Source of the DNA: Mesotoga sp. Brook.08.105.5.1
GTDB lineage: Bacteria; Thermotogota; Thermotogae; Petrotogales; Kosmotogaceae
Reading direction: 5' to 3'
NCBI RefSeq assembly: GCF_002752635.1
Contig: NZ_AYTW01000001.1
Coordinates: 56,830 to 120,829 of the forward strand
DNA length: 64,000 nucleotides
This document shows positions 43,765 through 52,749 of this stretch, piece after piece; within the stretch, counting starts at the first letter, position 1, and each line of letters opens with the position of its first letter. A program made the translations under genes and the position numbers. Below the pieces are notes generated by a model. The model did no database searches, was not told the DNA's origin, and saw nothing but the letters and a program-made list of their open reading frames with translations.

Positions 43765-45232
43765 ACAGCTCTTTCTCCGTAAGCTCGCTGGAATTATACT
43801 TACCGACTATTCTGCCCGCACTCATTATGTACGTCGTATTTGAATGGTATATGGCTTCTTCAGCTTCATCGGTGATCATGATAATAGAAATGCCTTCTGC
43901 CGCCAGTTCTCTTACTATCTTATATATGCTGTCTTTTGCGGCAACATCGATTCCCACCGTCGGCGAATCAAGGATCAACACCTTCGGGTTTATTGCAAGC
44001 CACTTGGCGATTACAACTCTCTGCTGGTTGCCGCCGGAAAGAGTATTCACGGGAGAATCAACAGACGGAATCTTTATCGAAAGTTCATCGACCCAACGCC
44101 TCACTTCTGTTCTCTCCTTGACCTTGCTCAAGAGCCTGATTTTCGACAGTATTCTCTTCAGAAACGTAAGCACAATGTTCTTGCTTACTGACTGTTCCAT
44201 AACGAGACCATGTTGCAATCGATCCTCGGGCACATATGCAATCCCAGCTCTCATAGCGGCCAGGGCACTTCGAGGGTTGATTCTCTTCCCTTCTAACAAG
44301 ATCTCTCCGTCGTCGGGAGGATTCATTCCGAATAGAGAGAGAACGAACTCGGTTCTGCCTGAACCCATCAACCCTGTAATACAGACTATCTCTCCCTTGT
44401 GAACCTTTAGATCAATGTCTTTGTAGTTGTCGGTTCTGGAAAGCTTTCTCACTTCAAGAACGACTTCATCGCCAGAATATGGAGGAAGCTTCGAGTATTC
44501 GAACTCTTTTCCCGTCATGAGATATGAGAGTTTCTGTCTTGTAAGCTCCGAAGCGTCAAACACTCCGACTTTCTTTCCGTCGCGAAGAACCGTAACTCGT
44601 TGGGCCACAGCCATTATTTCATCAAGTTTGTGGCTGACGAAAAGCGTGGCTATCTCTCTGTTCTGAAGCTCGTTGATCACTTTAATGAGAGACTGAACTT
44701 CATTCTTGCTGAGAGAAGCTGTCGGCTCATCCATAATCACCAGCCGTGCATTCGCGTTTATTGCCCTGCAGATAGCAACTATTTGTCTTTCTGCAATGGA
44801 TAGCTGGCTGACTTCCCTTCGAGTATCAAGAGAAACTCCGATCTTCTTCATGGTTCTGACGGCCTCTTTTTCGGTCTCTTTCCAGTTCATTAGACGGCTT
44901 CCGGTCTCCACTCTGGAAGAGATGGCGATGTTCTCGGCCACAGTCAAATTCGGGAAGAGCGACAAATCCTGATATATTACCTGAATACCTTCCCTTACGC
45001 TATTTGAAGACTTCTGGTGACTTATTCTCCTGCCGTCAACATATATCTCGCCGCCGGGATCGGGCGAGTGAATACCCGAGATGATCTTTATCAGGGTACT
45101 TTTGCCCGAACCGTTCTCACCAACCAGGCAGTGGACCTCTCCCTTCTCCATTTCGAAATCGACTGAATCGAGGGCAAGTACACCTCCGAATCTCTTCGAG
45201 ATATTCTTCATCTCCAACAACTTCTCAGCCAT
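43742..45232 (-). CDS. Ribose/AI-2 type ABC transporter double ATPase (RbsA-like)
   Basis: 496 residues containing two nucleotide-binding domains, as in RbsA/LsrA. The first has Walker A GENGSGKSTL (about residue 37), signature LSIAERQIVAI and Walker B RLVIMDEPTASLS; the second has the degenerate loop TGLMGSGRTEF (about residue 290), signature LSGGNQQRVVIAKWL and KVLILDSPTVGID (Asp-Ser instead of Asp-Glu). It is the cytoplasmic motor of the system. A hairpin separates it from the binding-protein gene upstream. Confidence 0.93.
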   Translation of the reverse strand: MAEKLLEMKNISKRFGGVLALDSVDFEMEKGEVHCLVGENGSGKSTLIKIISGIHSPDPGGEIYVDGRRISHQKSSNSVREGIQVIYQDLSLFPNLTVAENIAISSRVETGSRLMNWKETEKEAVRTMKKIGVSLDTRREVSQLSIAERQIVAICRAINANARLVIMDEPTASLSKNEVQSLIKVINELQNREIATLFVSHKLDEIMAVAQRVTVLRDGKKVGVFDASELTRQKLSYLMTGKEFEYSKLPPYSGDEVVLEVRKLSRTDNYKDIDLKVHKGEIVCITGLMGSGRTEFVLSLFGMNPPDDGEILLEGKRINPRSALAAMRAGIAYVPEDRLQHGLVMEQSVSKNIVLTFLKRILSKIRLLSKVKERTEVRRWVDELSIKIPSVDSPVNTLSGGNQQRVVIAKWLAINPKVLILDSPTVGIDVAAKDSIYKIVRELAAEGISIIMITDEAEEAIYHSNTTYIMSAGRIVGKYNSSELTEKELYEKINGQ

Positions 45233-45249
45233 AATTACATCACCGGAAA

Positions 45250-45272
45250 GAGAGGGGGGCGGACCCCCTCTC
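45250..45272 (-). promoter_or_regulatory. Perfect GC hairpin between binding-protein and ATPase genes
   Basis: GAGAGGGGG-GCGGA-CCCCCTCTC: a 9-bp perfect stem four bases after the binding-protein stop, with no strong T-run. Same position and type as at 17391-17414 and 54331-54354. Confidence 0.7.
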
Positions 45273-45276
45273 GAAA

Positions 45277-46281
45277 TCAGAACCCGTAAGAAAGGGCGTT
45301 TTCAGCAGTTATATCGATTTGCGCGTCAAATTTGACTATGTTTCCTTCGAGAGTTGCCTTTCCAAGACCGGGTATCTCAAAGCCATCGACGACCACCGGC
45401 ACAATACCTTCCGGAACTCCGGCCTCTGCAAGAGCATTCTTTGCGTCCAGCAGTGTTTTCGCAAGATAAACCTGTGCAAATCCGGCATCCTTCGGATCCC
45501 ACAGGTAACCCCACTGCATCAAACCCTGCTTCAGGTAAGGGTCAGCGTGACTCGGAATTACCGTACCTACAATCTGAACCTTTCCCTTCATGTTCCTTGC
45601 GTTGAGAGCCTGAGAGGCACCGATCGGGCCTAGAGAGCCGAACCCGACTATGCCCTTCAAGTTCGGGTAAGCATTGAGAAGCTCGAGTGTCTTCTGATAG
45701 GAAAGCTCCACACTTTCGCCACACGGAATCCTCTCGGTCACCAACTTCATGTTCGGATACTTCTCTGCAACATATGCAAGGCCTACATCTGCCCAGAAGT
45801 TGTGAAGCGGAACTGTAAGCCCGCCGACAAATACCGCAAACTCTCCTTCTCCGCCCATCAGCTGCGCGAGCTTTTCGAAGTTCGCCTCTCCGAACTTGAC
45901 GTTGTCTATCGTTTCAACGTCCCAGTCGCCACCCTTCTGCTCTGGCGACTCGTGAGTGATGATAATGATGCCGTTCGCTCTTGCCTTCTCGAAGACAGGC
46001 TCAAGAGCCTTAGCATCATTAGGTACTACACAGATTGCATCGACGCCCTTGGCAATAAGGTCTTCAACAATCTTCACCTGCTGAGCAGGATCTGCATCTG
46101 AAGGCCCTATCTGGTAAGCGTTCACCCCGAGTTCTGAAGCGGCATCTTTGACACCGACTTCCATTCTGTTGAACCAGGGAATTCCACCGATCTTAACAAC
46201 AACGGCGATTTCATAGTTGGCTGCTAAGACAGCAACTGTAAACAAGACACAGAGCAGGAGCATCAGAAATTTCTTGTTCAT
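45277..46281 (-). CDS. Ribose/AI-2 type sugar-binding protein (LsrB/RhaS-like)
   Basis: 334 residues: signal peptide (FLMLLLCVLFTVAVLA), then a type I periplasmic-binding fold starting EIAVVVKIGGIPWFNRMEVGVKDAASELGVN, ligand region GPSDADPAQQVKIVEDLIAKGVDAICVVPNDA. The arrangement (GPSDAD near residue 60) is that of LsrB and rhamnose-binding RhaS rather than RbsB itself. The start ATG 46281 is 7 bases after AAGGAGG; ATGs at 46287 and 46323 are less well placed. The ligand is probably a pentose, deoxyhexose or similar polyol (inference from the kinase and aldolase). Confidence 0.9.
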   Translation of the reverse strand: MNKKFLMLLLCVLFTVAVLAANYEIAVVVKIGGIPWFNRMEVGVKDAASELGVNAYQIGPSDADPAQQVKIVEDLIAKGVDAICVVPNDAKALEPVFEKARANGIIIITHESPEQKGGDWDVETIDNVKFGEANFEKLAQLMGGEGEFAVFVGGLTVPLHNFWADVGLAYVAEKYPNMKLVTERIPCGESVELSYQKTLELLNAYPNLKGIVGFGSLGPIGASQALNARNMKGKVQIVGTVIPSHADPYLKQGLMQWGYLWDPKDAGFAQVYLAKTLLDAKNALAEAGVPEGIVPVVVDGFEIPGLGKATLEGNIVKFDAQIDITAENALSYGF

Positions 46282-46323
46282 TCGCATCCCTCCTTCTATG
46301 TGACCGGTAGGCCGGCCCATCAA

Positions 46324-46796
46324 AAAACCATAGAAAACTACTTAAAACACTAACCTGATAACTTGTGATCAAACTCATTTTATCAATTCATTCTTTCAAA
46401 TCCATACCCGAAGGAATCTGATTATTGAGACTTACGGCTGATGAATGACATTTAAGCTTTGATAGTCTCGATTCTTGTATGATATCGGCCGTGGTTCCTC
46501 TTTGAGAAGAATAATGAGTTTTATGATGATTAGAGAGTCCGAACTCCTGTAACTCAAGTCCCTTCTAAAGCCCTTTGTGGAATAGCGATTGACGCACGTT
46601 TTTGACCCAGAGCAGTTGTAATCGCAAGAGTCTCCCGTTACTTGTCTCTAATCCGATTTCACATTGCTTGAATCTTTTTGGTAAGCTTAATAAGTGTAGG
46701 CGATATGAAGTAATCACTTTGTTGATACACTTTACTCACACTGTTAATCAGCAAAAGTGTTGTCCACAAGTGCAGATGGAATATCAGGAGGCAGTA
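46324..46796. other. Divergent control region between sugar ABC operon and kinase gene
   Basis: About 470 bases between the divergently transcribed binding-protein and kinase genes; no coding frame is supported (the long upstream extension of the kinase frame is not preceded by a usable start site). It must contain both promoters and the DeoR operator. ACACT...AGTGT (about 46739-46761) is a possible weak dyad close to the kinase gene. No clear sigma-A boxes were identified. Confidence 0.4.
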
Positions 46797-48308
46797 ATGA
46801 AGGAAGGGATTCTGTCCATCGATCTGGGAACAATGGGAGTCAAAGTCACTCTTGTCTCCATGAGTGGTGAGATTCAGCGATCTGCTTATGCCGAGTATCC
46901 TATAATTTCTGAACTACCGGGACAGGCCGAGCAGGACCCTGCGCTCTGGTGGAAGGGGATTATCGATTGTATAAAGGAGCTCAAGTCTCATGACGCCTGC
47001 CTTCCCAAACTTGTAAATGCGATTTCGATCTGCGGTCAGATGCACACTCACGTCTATCTCGACTCTGAAGATAATCCTATAGGCCCTTCGATTACCTGGC
47101 TCGATCAGAGAAGCAGCGAAATAATAGAGCAATGGAACAAAGATGGAAGGGCAGATAGGCTCTTCGAACTCACATGGAACTTTCCAACGACTACATATGC
47201 AGCACCGCAGATTTGCTGGGTGAAAAAACACAGACCACAAGTCTTCGCGAAAACGAAGTCGATAATGATCGCCAAGGATTACATAAAGTACCTGCTGACC
47301 GGCAACAAAATCACTGATCCATCCGACGCGTCCGGGACAGCAGTTTTCGACATAAGAACCAACAAATGGAGCCCCGAAGCCCTTGACCTGATAGGCTTGG
47401 ACGGCCATCTTCTTTCCGATGTAATGCCTTCGGCAAGAATAATGGGCCACATAACCGAAAGGGCAGGGAAGGAAACTGGTCTGCTGGAAGGAACTCCAGT
47501 TGTCAACGGAGGCTCAGACCACTCTGTGGCCGAATTAGGCTCCGGCCTTCTCGGCGAAGGCGAGGTATCCTGCATAGTTGGCACTGCCGGAGTTGTGGCG
47601 GCATGTACATCTACACCCGTTATCGACCCAAAAAAGAGAGTTATGTGCTGGAGCTATCCCCTGGAAGGCTACTGGGACATTCTTGGAATAACTCAAACCG
47701 CCGCTTCCAGCTTAACGTGGTTCAGAAACACATTCGACAAAGAAAGAAGCAACGAAGTCTTCGACGAATACTCTTCGATGGCCGAAAAGGTTTCTCTCGG
47801 ATCCGAGGGGCTGGTCTTCCTCCCCTATCTTATGGGAGAGAGAACGCCTCTCTGGGACTCAAAGGCTCGCGGTGTTTTCTTCGGACTTACAATCAAGCAT
47901 TCCAAAGCCCACATGGTTCGGGCAATCATGGAAGGGGTCTCCTTTTCAATAAAGGATTGCATGAAGGTCGTTGAAGAGCTGGGTGTGAGTTTCGACAGCG
48001 TGAATGTCATGGGCGGAGGAAGCAAGAGCCCTGTTTGGAGAAGGATCCAATCCGATGTCTATGGAAAGAAAGTCATGACGCTCGAGACCCAGGACACAGG
48101 CTCTATAGGAAACCTAATACTCGCCCTTCTTGCAACAAAGGAGATACGCGACCCCCTGGAGGCGGCCCATCTCATAAGGCGTGTCGAGAGGGTCGATCCC
48201 GATCCCGCTAGAGCAGAAAAATACGACAACTTATTTGGTATATACAAGAGAATCTACGATAGAACACGTTCAATGATGGCAGAATTGGAGGCGTATGCGG
48301 ATGAATAA
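46797..48308 (+). CDS. FGGY-family carbohydrate kinase (xylulokinase-like)
   Basis: 503 residues. The phosphate-1 loop GILSIDLGTMGVKVTLV, substrate motif ISICGQMHTHVYLD and ITWLDQRS, the catalytic-Asp region GGSDHSVAELGSGLLGEGEVSCIVGTAGV, and adenosine motif NVMGGGSKSPVWRRIQSDV match XylB/FGGY kinases. AGGAGG stands at 46786-46791, 5 bases before ATG 46797. It overlaps the aldolase gene, so kinase then aldolase suggests phosphorylation followed by cleavage to a triose phosphate and an aldehyde. The sugar is unknown. Confidence 0.92.
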   Translation: MKEGILSIDLGTMGVKVTLVSMSGEIQRSAYAEYPIISELPGQAEQDPALWWKGIIDCIKELKSHDACLPKLVNAISICGQMHTHVYLDSEDNPIGPSITWLDQRSSEIIEQWNKDGRADRLFELTWNFPTTTYAAPQICWVKKHRPQVFAKTKSIMIAKDYIKYLLTGNKITDPSDASGTAVFDIRTNKWSPEALDLIGLDGHLLSDVMPSARIMGHITERAGKETGLLEGTPVVNGGSDHSVAELGSGLLGEGEVSCIVGTAGVVAACTSTPVIDPKKRVMCWSYPLEGYWDILGITQTAASSLTWFRNTFDKERSNEVFDEYSSMAEKVSLGSEGLVFLPYLMGERTPLWDSKARGVFFGLTIKHSKAHMVRAIMEGVSFSIKDCMKVVEELGVSFDSVNVMGGGSKSPVWRRIQSDVYGKKVMTLETQDTGSIGNLILALLATKEIRDPLEAAHLIRRVERVDPDPARAEKYDNLFGIYKRIYDRTRSMMAELEAYADE

Positions 48309-48945
48309 AGATGAATTTGCAGGACTGGTGCTGGATGCCTGTAAGAAAATGGAAGATCGGGGTATGACTGTTGGAACATGGGGAAACATAAGCGTTAAAG
48401 TGAATGATGAAACCTTCCTAATAACTCCGAGCGGGATGAGCTATGGCTGCTTGAAGATCGATGATATTGTGATGGCAGATATGGAAGGCAATACTATTGA
48501 CAGCAAGCGAAAGCCAAGTATAGAGCATGCGCTGCACAGGATGATCTACAAACACCGGTCAGATGTTGGGGCGGTGATTCACACTCATCCTCAGTACTCA
48601 ACGGCATTCGCCATAGCAAGAAAAGATGTGCCCGCAGTTTCGGAGGAACTCGTACAGATAATCGGAGAAGGCGTCAAGTGTGCAAAGTATGCGCTTCCCG
48701 GGACTGAGGAATTGGCCATTAACGTTGTGGAGGCTCTCGGAAACAGTAATGCAGTGCTTCTCGCGAACCACGGAGCAGTCTGCGTTGGTAGCAACCTGAG
48801 CGATGCTTTCAAGGTGGCCGAGGTACTTGAGAAGTCGGCAAAAACGATTATCATGGCAACAATCATAGGAACTCCTCAGGTAATTTCTCACGAGGAGTGT
48901 CTTAAGATGCAGGACTTCGTAAAGAATCACTACGGACAGAAATGA
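48301..48945 (+). CDS. Class II aldolase, L-fuculose-phosphate type
   Basis: 214 residues of the zinc-dependent AraD/FucA family. Zinc ligands and the catalytic Glu appear in KPSIEHALHRMIYKH, VIHTHPQYSTAFA (two His) and LLANHGAVCVG (third His). It cleaves a ketose 1-phosphate (as FucA or RhaD do) or epimerises a ribulose 5-phosphate. ATG 48301 is 9 bases after GGAGG; ATG 48295 is only 3 bases away. It lies downstream of and overlaps the kinase gene, and a strong terminator follows. Confidence 0.92.
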   Translation: MNKDEFAGLVLDACKKMEDRGMTVGTWGNISVKVNDETFLITPSGMSYGCLKIDDIVMADMEGNTIDSKRKPSIEHALHRMIYKHRSDVGAVIHTHPQYSTAFAIARKDVPAVSEELVQIIGEGVKCAKYALPGTEELAINVVEALGNSNAVLLANHGAVCVGSNLSDAFKVAEVLEKSAKTIIMATIIGTPQVISHEECLKMQDFVKNHYGQK

Positions 48946-48981
48946 ATCCTAAAAACCCTTACCACCGATCGACCAACCGCT

Positions 48982-49012
48982 AAGAGCCGACCGATGTCGG
49001 CTCTTTTCTTTT
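48982..49012 (+). terminator. Terminator after the kinase-aldolase unit
   Basis: AAGAGCCGAC-CGAT-GTCGGCTCTT perfect 10-bp stem (48982-49005) with TTTCTTTT behind it. Confidence 0.9.
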
Positions 49013-49126
49013 CCGTTGTCAATTCCAACCGATACTTGTCAAAGACTCTCCACGAGTGGGAAAATGATATGACAATATGGCATGATTGTGATTGATAAGT
49101 ATACATTACCTGGAGGGGGTTATAGT

Positions 49127-50248
49127 ATGGTTTCGCTGGGAATAGATGTCTTGCGGAAAAGAGGTTTCAAAGATCTAAGAAACAAGGCGATCGGTCTCGT
49201 CACGAACTACTCATTCGTTGACTCAGATCTGAAGTGGGGAATTGACCTCATGTTCGAAAGCAAACTCAATGTGAAAAAGATCTTCACCCCTGAACACGGA
49301 CTTGGAGGAGTAGCCGACGGGGCGCATGTAAACGACGATCTCCATCCAAAATACGGCATTCCTGTGGTAAGTCTATACGGGGATAAGCGCAAACCTTTGC
49401 AGGAAGATCTCGAAGGGCTTGATGTAGTCGTATACGACATTCAGGATGTTGGCCTGAGATTCTACACATTCATCTATACTCTCGCCTATACAATGGAATC
49501 AGCGGCGGAAGCCGGAATTCAGTACGTAATTTTTGACAGGCCGAACCCGCTGGGCAGAGGGGTCTTCGGAAGCAGAATAGATGACGAGTTGCAGACCTTT
49601 GTTGGTGGCTATAGACTGCCCCTCCAGTACGGACTTACGGCAGGAGAGCTTGCCCAATATTTCAAGAAGCTCATGAAACTCGATCTCGACCTGCAAGTCG
49701 TGAAGCTTGAAGGTTGGAACGGCGAAACTTACGATGCCACGTCTCTTTTGTGGAATGTGCCTTCACCAAATGTGCCGACCTACGAATCTCTTCTAGGTTA
49801 CGCGGGAACCTGCTTCTTTGAAACCACAAACGTCTCTGAAGGCCGCGGCACATTCAAGCCCTTTATCTTGATAGGCGCTCCGTGGATCAATGGATCGGAT
49901 TTCGCAGCATTTCTGAAGAGAGAGTTTCCCGATCTCAGATTACGAAGCCGTGAATTCATGCCCTTCTACCGGAAGTACGCAAATGCCAGCTGCAGCGGGG
50001 TAGAGTTCTTTCCGAGAAATGACGACAACTTCTTTGTGATAACTTTGAAGATGATGGATTATTTGCTAAAATATGAACAATTTGAGATAATGGACCGCTC
50101 AGATGATCTTATCGGCATTGCGAATAGCGCACAGAAGATTAGAACCGGAAAGCTTGACTACAGCCAATGGAAACAGTCAGGGATGGAGTTCATAGAGTTC
50201 GCTGAGGATTGTCTCCTCTATCCCGGTGAACTGAATTATCGTGATTGA
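49127..50248 (+). CDS. DUF1343/NamZ-type exo-beta-N-acetylmuramidase
   Basis: 374 residues. Motifs of the DUF1343 family: FTPEHGLGGVADGAHVND, YDIQDVGLRFYTFIYTL, FDRPNPLGRGVFGSRIDDE and FETTNVSEGRGTFKPFILIGAPW. Bacillus NamZ, of this family, removes MurNAc from the non-reducing end of peptidoglycan fragments. No signal peptide is present from ATG 49127 (GGAGGGGG upstream) or from the longer in-frame start at 49082, so this version appears to be cytoplasmic. It couples by 4 bases at most to the GntR gene region. Confidence 0.88.
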   Translation: MVSLGIDVLRKRGFKDLRNKAIGLVTNYSFVDSDLKWGIDLMFESKLNVKKIFTPEHGLGGVADGAHVNDDLHPKYGIPVVSLYGDKRKPLQEDLEGLDVVVYDIQDVGLRFYTFIYTLAYTMESAAEAGIQYVIFDRPNPLGRGVFGSRIDDELQTFVGGYRLPLQYGLTAGELAQYFKKLMKLDLDLQVVKLEGWNGETYDATSLLWNVPSPNVPTYESLLGYAGTCFFETTNVSEGRGTFKPFILIGAPWINGSDFAAFLKREFPDLRLRSREFMPFYRKYANASCSGVEFFPRNDDNFFVITLKMMDYLLKYEQFEIMDRSDDLIGIANSAQKIRTGKLDYSQWKQSGMEFIEFAEDCLLYPGELNYRD

Positions 50249-50259
50249 AGGGGGCCATC

Positions 50260-50988
50260 ATGGGTGAAACGCCGATTCCACTATACTACAAGTTGTACGT
50301 TGACTTGAAGGAATCCCTCAATTCCGGAAAGTATCAGAAGGGCGATAAGCTTCCCACGGAAAAGGAGCTTTGCCAACAGTACAGCATAAGCAGACTTACT
50401 GTCAGGAGAGCAATGGATGAGCTAAGAAGAGAGGGGTTCATCGAAAGGCTTAAGGGGAAGGGGACCTTCGTCACAGGATCTAAGCGCGAAGAGCAGCTTG
50501 CCATACTCACAGGATTCACGGATGAGGCTAGAAAGCGCGGCAGTGAGACCCGGTCTGTAGTTTTGGAGAACAGACTAGTCAGAGTCCCAGCAGATGCAGT
50601 AGAGCTCTTCGATATCCCAGCAGACGCAATGGTCGTGCTCCTGAAAAGAGTTAGATTTCTCGAAGGAGAACCCTACGCAATTGAAGAAGCATATCTAAAT
50701 GTGGGAGCGGATATCCGTTTGCTCAATATTACACAGAGAGACATGGAAAAGGAGTCTCTGTACGGAATCCTAAGAAAGGAGTACGGAATCAATATCTCTT
50801 ATGCAGAAGAAGAAATGGAACTCACAAGGCTAAAGAAAGAAGAAGCCCGTTTTCTTCGTCAGGAACTGGATGACTGCGCAATAATGAGAAAGAGATTCAC
50901 GTACACAAAGAGTGATATCTGCATCGAGTATGTTATCTCATTGTACAGAGCAGACAAAAGCAAGTTTAAAATAGTAAGAAGGATATAG
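50260..50988 (+). CDS. GntR-family regulator with UTRA domain
   Basis: 242 residues. The N-terminal winged helix is IPLYYKLYVDLKESLNSGKYQKGDKLPTEKELCQQYSISRLTVRRAMDELRREG; the UTRA effector domain starts at about LAILTGFTDEARKRGSET and includes VRFLEGEPYAIEEAYL. It is the HutC/NagR-like subfamily that binds small sugars or acids. ATG 50260 is behind AGGGGG; TTG 50245 is less likely. It probably represses the recycling locus, with candidate operators at 49099-49104 and 51614-51632 (inference). Confidence 0.93.
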   Translation: MGETPIPLYYKLYVDLKESLNSGKYQKGDKLPTEKELCQQYSISRLTVRRAMDELRREGFIERLKGKGTFVTGSKREEQLAILTGFTDEARKRGSETRSVVLENRLVRVPADAVELFDIPADAMVVLLKRVRFLEGEPYAIEEAYLNVGADIRLLNITQRDMEKESLYGILRKEYGINISYAEEEMELTRLKKEEARFLRQELDDCAIMRKRFTYTKSDICIEYVISLYRADKSKFKIVRRI

Positions 50989-51009
50989 ATGACCGAGGTT
51001 ACGGGTAAC

Positions 51010-51428
51010 ACCGGTTGGGGGTTGGAGTGGAATAAGACGCAAGGCTCCGAAAAGCACGATATCCTGGCCTGAAGCAGGATGTCGCGAAGGGATGTAGTGA
51101 GCAGCCCTGCCCCGAAGATCCGCTGCGCGCTTAAGAACTTGAACCCGCTGATCGCTGACGAAGACAACGTTGAACCAATAAAAGCTTCCCCACGAAGCGC
51201 GCATTGCGACCTGAACCGTTCTTGCCCAGTCCTGCGTCTGATGTTTTATTCCAGCATCACTTCTACTCTTGTTGATTTCGGAGGACGGTGGACTGTTGAC
51301 GGTCAACGTTGTGCTCAGCAGCGTTCAGCGAAAAGCGGGTTTATTATGCCTCCTGCCGAAGGCGGCAATGCGTCTTGTCTATGCGATTGTTTTGCCACGA
51401 GAACGCTCTTTCTTGTTCTTCTGAACTA
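51010..51428 (+). repeat. Dispersed repeat family, copy 4
   Basis: Forward block ACCGGTTGGGGGTTGG...GGAATAAGACGCAAGGC, then AAGATCCGCTGCGCGCTTAAG, CCCGCTGATCGCTGA, AACGTTGAACCAATAAAAGC, reverse core CTGCGTCTGATGTTTTATTC, GGAGGACGGTGGAC, GACGGTCAACGTTGTGCTC, GCGTTCAGCGAAAAGCG and palindrome TGCCGAAGGCGGCA. Bases 51113-51340 are nearly identical to the reverse complement of about 62930-62700. It starts 20 bases after the complete gntR gene. Open frames across it (both strands) recur in the other copy only because the DNA is conserved. Confidence 0.85.
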
Positions 51429-51584
51429 ACCGCGCTAGGTTAGCCGTCAAATATCATGACATAGATGGAAGCGTATGGTGCAGCATTATTGAGTAAATCA
51501 CAAAAGCCTTGATTTGATGTTTTGCAGACGTTACCCGAAGTATGATATAACTAATTATTAGAAAGCCGAGTCTATCAATCCATT

Positions 51585-51612
51585 TTGATGAAGTAGTGAT
51601 TTAAGGTATTAT
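51585..51612 (+). promoter_or_regulatory. Probable promoter of the epimerase-Dpp operon
   Basis: TTGATG (51585-51590), 16 bases, TATTAT (51607-51612), followed immediately by the dyad at 51614-51632. Confidence 0.5.
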
Positions 51613-51613
51613 T

Positions 51614-51632
51614 GTATAGATGTTTTCTATAC
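51614..51632. promoter_or_regulatory. Candidate GntR (HutC-type) operator
   Basis: GTATAG-ATGTTTT-CTATAC inverted repeat at the expected transcription start of the epimerase operon; GTATA...TATAC half-sites are common for HutC-type GntR regulators. A related GTATAC lies at 49099-49104 before the NamZ-like gene. Confidence 0.5.
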
Positions 51633-51674
51633 TTTTTGGTAGTGGATAGTACTTTCATATTTGGGGAGGAAAGG

Positions 51675-52709
51675 ATGAGGATCAAGGACCTGCGTTTCAC
51701 CGAAAAGAAATGGGACTTCGTAAAACCTTTTCACATTGCAAACAATGTCTCCAGCTCCAAAGTAAATATTGAAGTTGAATTAGTTCTGTCGGACGGAACG
51801 ATCGGTCTGGGCGAATCTTCTTCGTCTTTCAGAGTTAATGGAGAGAGCGGAGCCGCCATTTTTCAGCTCCAGAAAGAAATTCTCGAGATGATAAAGGATC
51901 TCGATGTTCGAGACTACAGAAGGATTTTCGCAAAGCTCGATTCATATTCTAGAACGGCGCCAAGTTTGAAAGCTGCCATTCAGTTTGCCACTCTTCACGC
52001 CTTTTCCAGATTGATCTCTACACCTGTCTATCAGATTCTTGGCGGAATGAAGGATTACGTCGAGACCGACAAGACGGTCAGCATAGGCAGTCTGGAAGAG
52101 ACGGTCCATGACGCTAAGGAGATCTTCGAAGCGGGGCATAAAGTTATCAAGATGAAGGTCGGCGAAGATGTTAAGAGCGACATTGCCAGGGTACTGGCAG
52201 TCAACGATGTGATCAAGGGTGTCAGGTATGTGATAGATGCAAACACAGGCTATACACCCAAAGAAGCTTTGAGATTCATAGATGCAATGTACAGAAACGA
52301 TGTGCCCGTGGGGATATTCGAACAACCGGTGCCTGCCGAAGATTTCGAAGGGCTGAAAATAATCAGGCAGGGCTCCATGTATCCTGTTGGCGCAGATGAA
52401 AGCGCAAAGACGAAGTATGACGTTATGAGACTCATAAAGGAAGGCGCAGTTGATTACGTGAATATCAAACTCATGAAGTCGGGACTCTCAGACGCTCTTG
52501 CGATTGTAGAGATGTGTAACAGCGCGGGTATAGGTCTTATGATCGGCTGCATGAGCGAGTCTGGTGTAGGAGTCTCTCAAAGCGTCCATTTCGCTGCTGG
52601 AACCGGCGCATTCACGTATCACGATTTGGATTCTCATTTATTGCTTAAGAATGTCGATCCTGTCGGATTCAGACAGGAGAAAGATAGACAGTATCCTATT
52701 TTGTTCTAA
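51675..52709 (+). CDS. L-Ala-D/L-Glu-type dipeptide epimerase (enolase superfamily)
   Basis: 344 residues. The muconate-lactonising-enzyme subgroup residues are all visible: KxK motif in VIKMKVGED, metal ligands in YVIDANTGYT, GIFEQPVPAED and PVGADESAK, second-side Lys in VNIKLMKSGLSDAL, and dipeptide-binding DLDSHLLL near the C-terminus. It is closest in style to Thermotoga TM0006 and B. subtilis YkfB, which convert L-Ala-D-Glu from murein to L-Ala-L-Glu. ATG 51675 is behind GGGGAGG. It precedes a dipeptide ABC transporter, consistent with murein peptide use. Confidence 0.9.
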   Translation: MRIKDLRFTEKKWDFVKPFHIANNVSSSKVNIEVELVLSDGTIGLGESSSSFRVNGESGAAIFQLQKEILEMIKDLDVRDYRRIFAKLDSYSRTAPSLKAAIQFATLHAFSRLISTPVYQILGGMKDYVETDKTVSIGSLEETVHDAKEIFEAGHKVIKMKVGEDVKSDIARVLAVNDVIKGVRYVIDANTGYTPKEALRFIDAMYRNDVPVGIFEQPVPAEDFEGLKIIRQGSMYPVGADESAKTKYDVMRLIKEGAVDYVNIKLMKSGLSDALAIVEMCNSAGIGLMIGCMSESGVGVSQSVHFAAGTGAFTYHDLDSHLLLKNVDPVGFRQEKDRQYPILF

Positions 52710-52749
52710 TTTTGTCATCACCCTGTACGTGGGAAAAGGAGGTGCAAGA

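Noticed and set aside
50938..51306. Minus-strand ORF of 122 codons across repeat copy 4, similar to one at 62738-62989
   Set aside because: The similarity is due to conserved repeat DNA; other frames of the same block are equally open and the frame is not kept in copies 2 and 3.
51241..51429. ORF similar to 62573-62806 (conserved 'MFYSSITSTLVDFGG' start)
   Set aside because: Lies wholly in the repeat, no ribosome site, breaks off differently in each copy; treated as non-coding.
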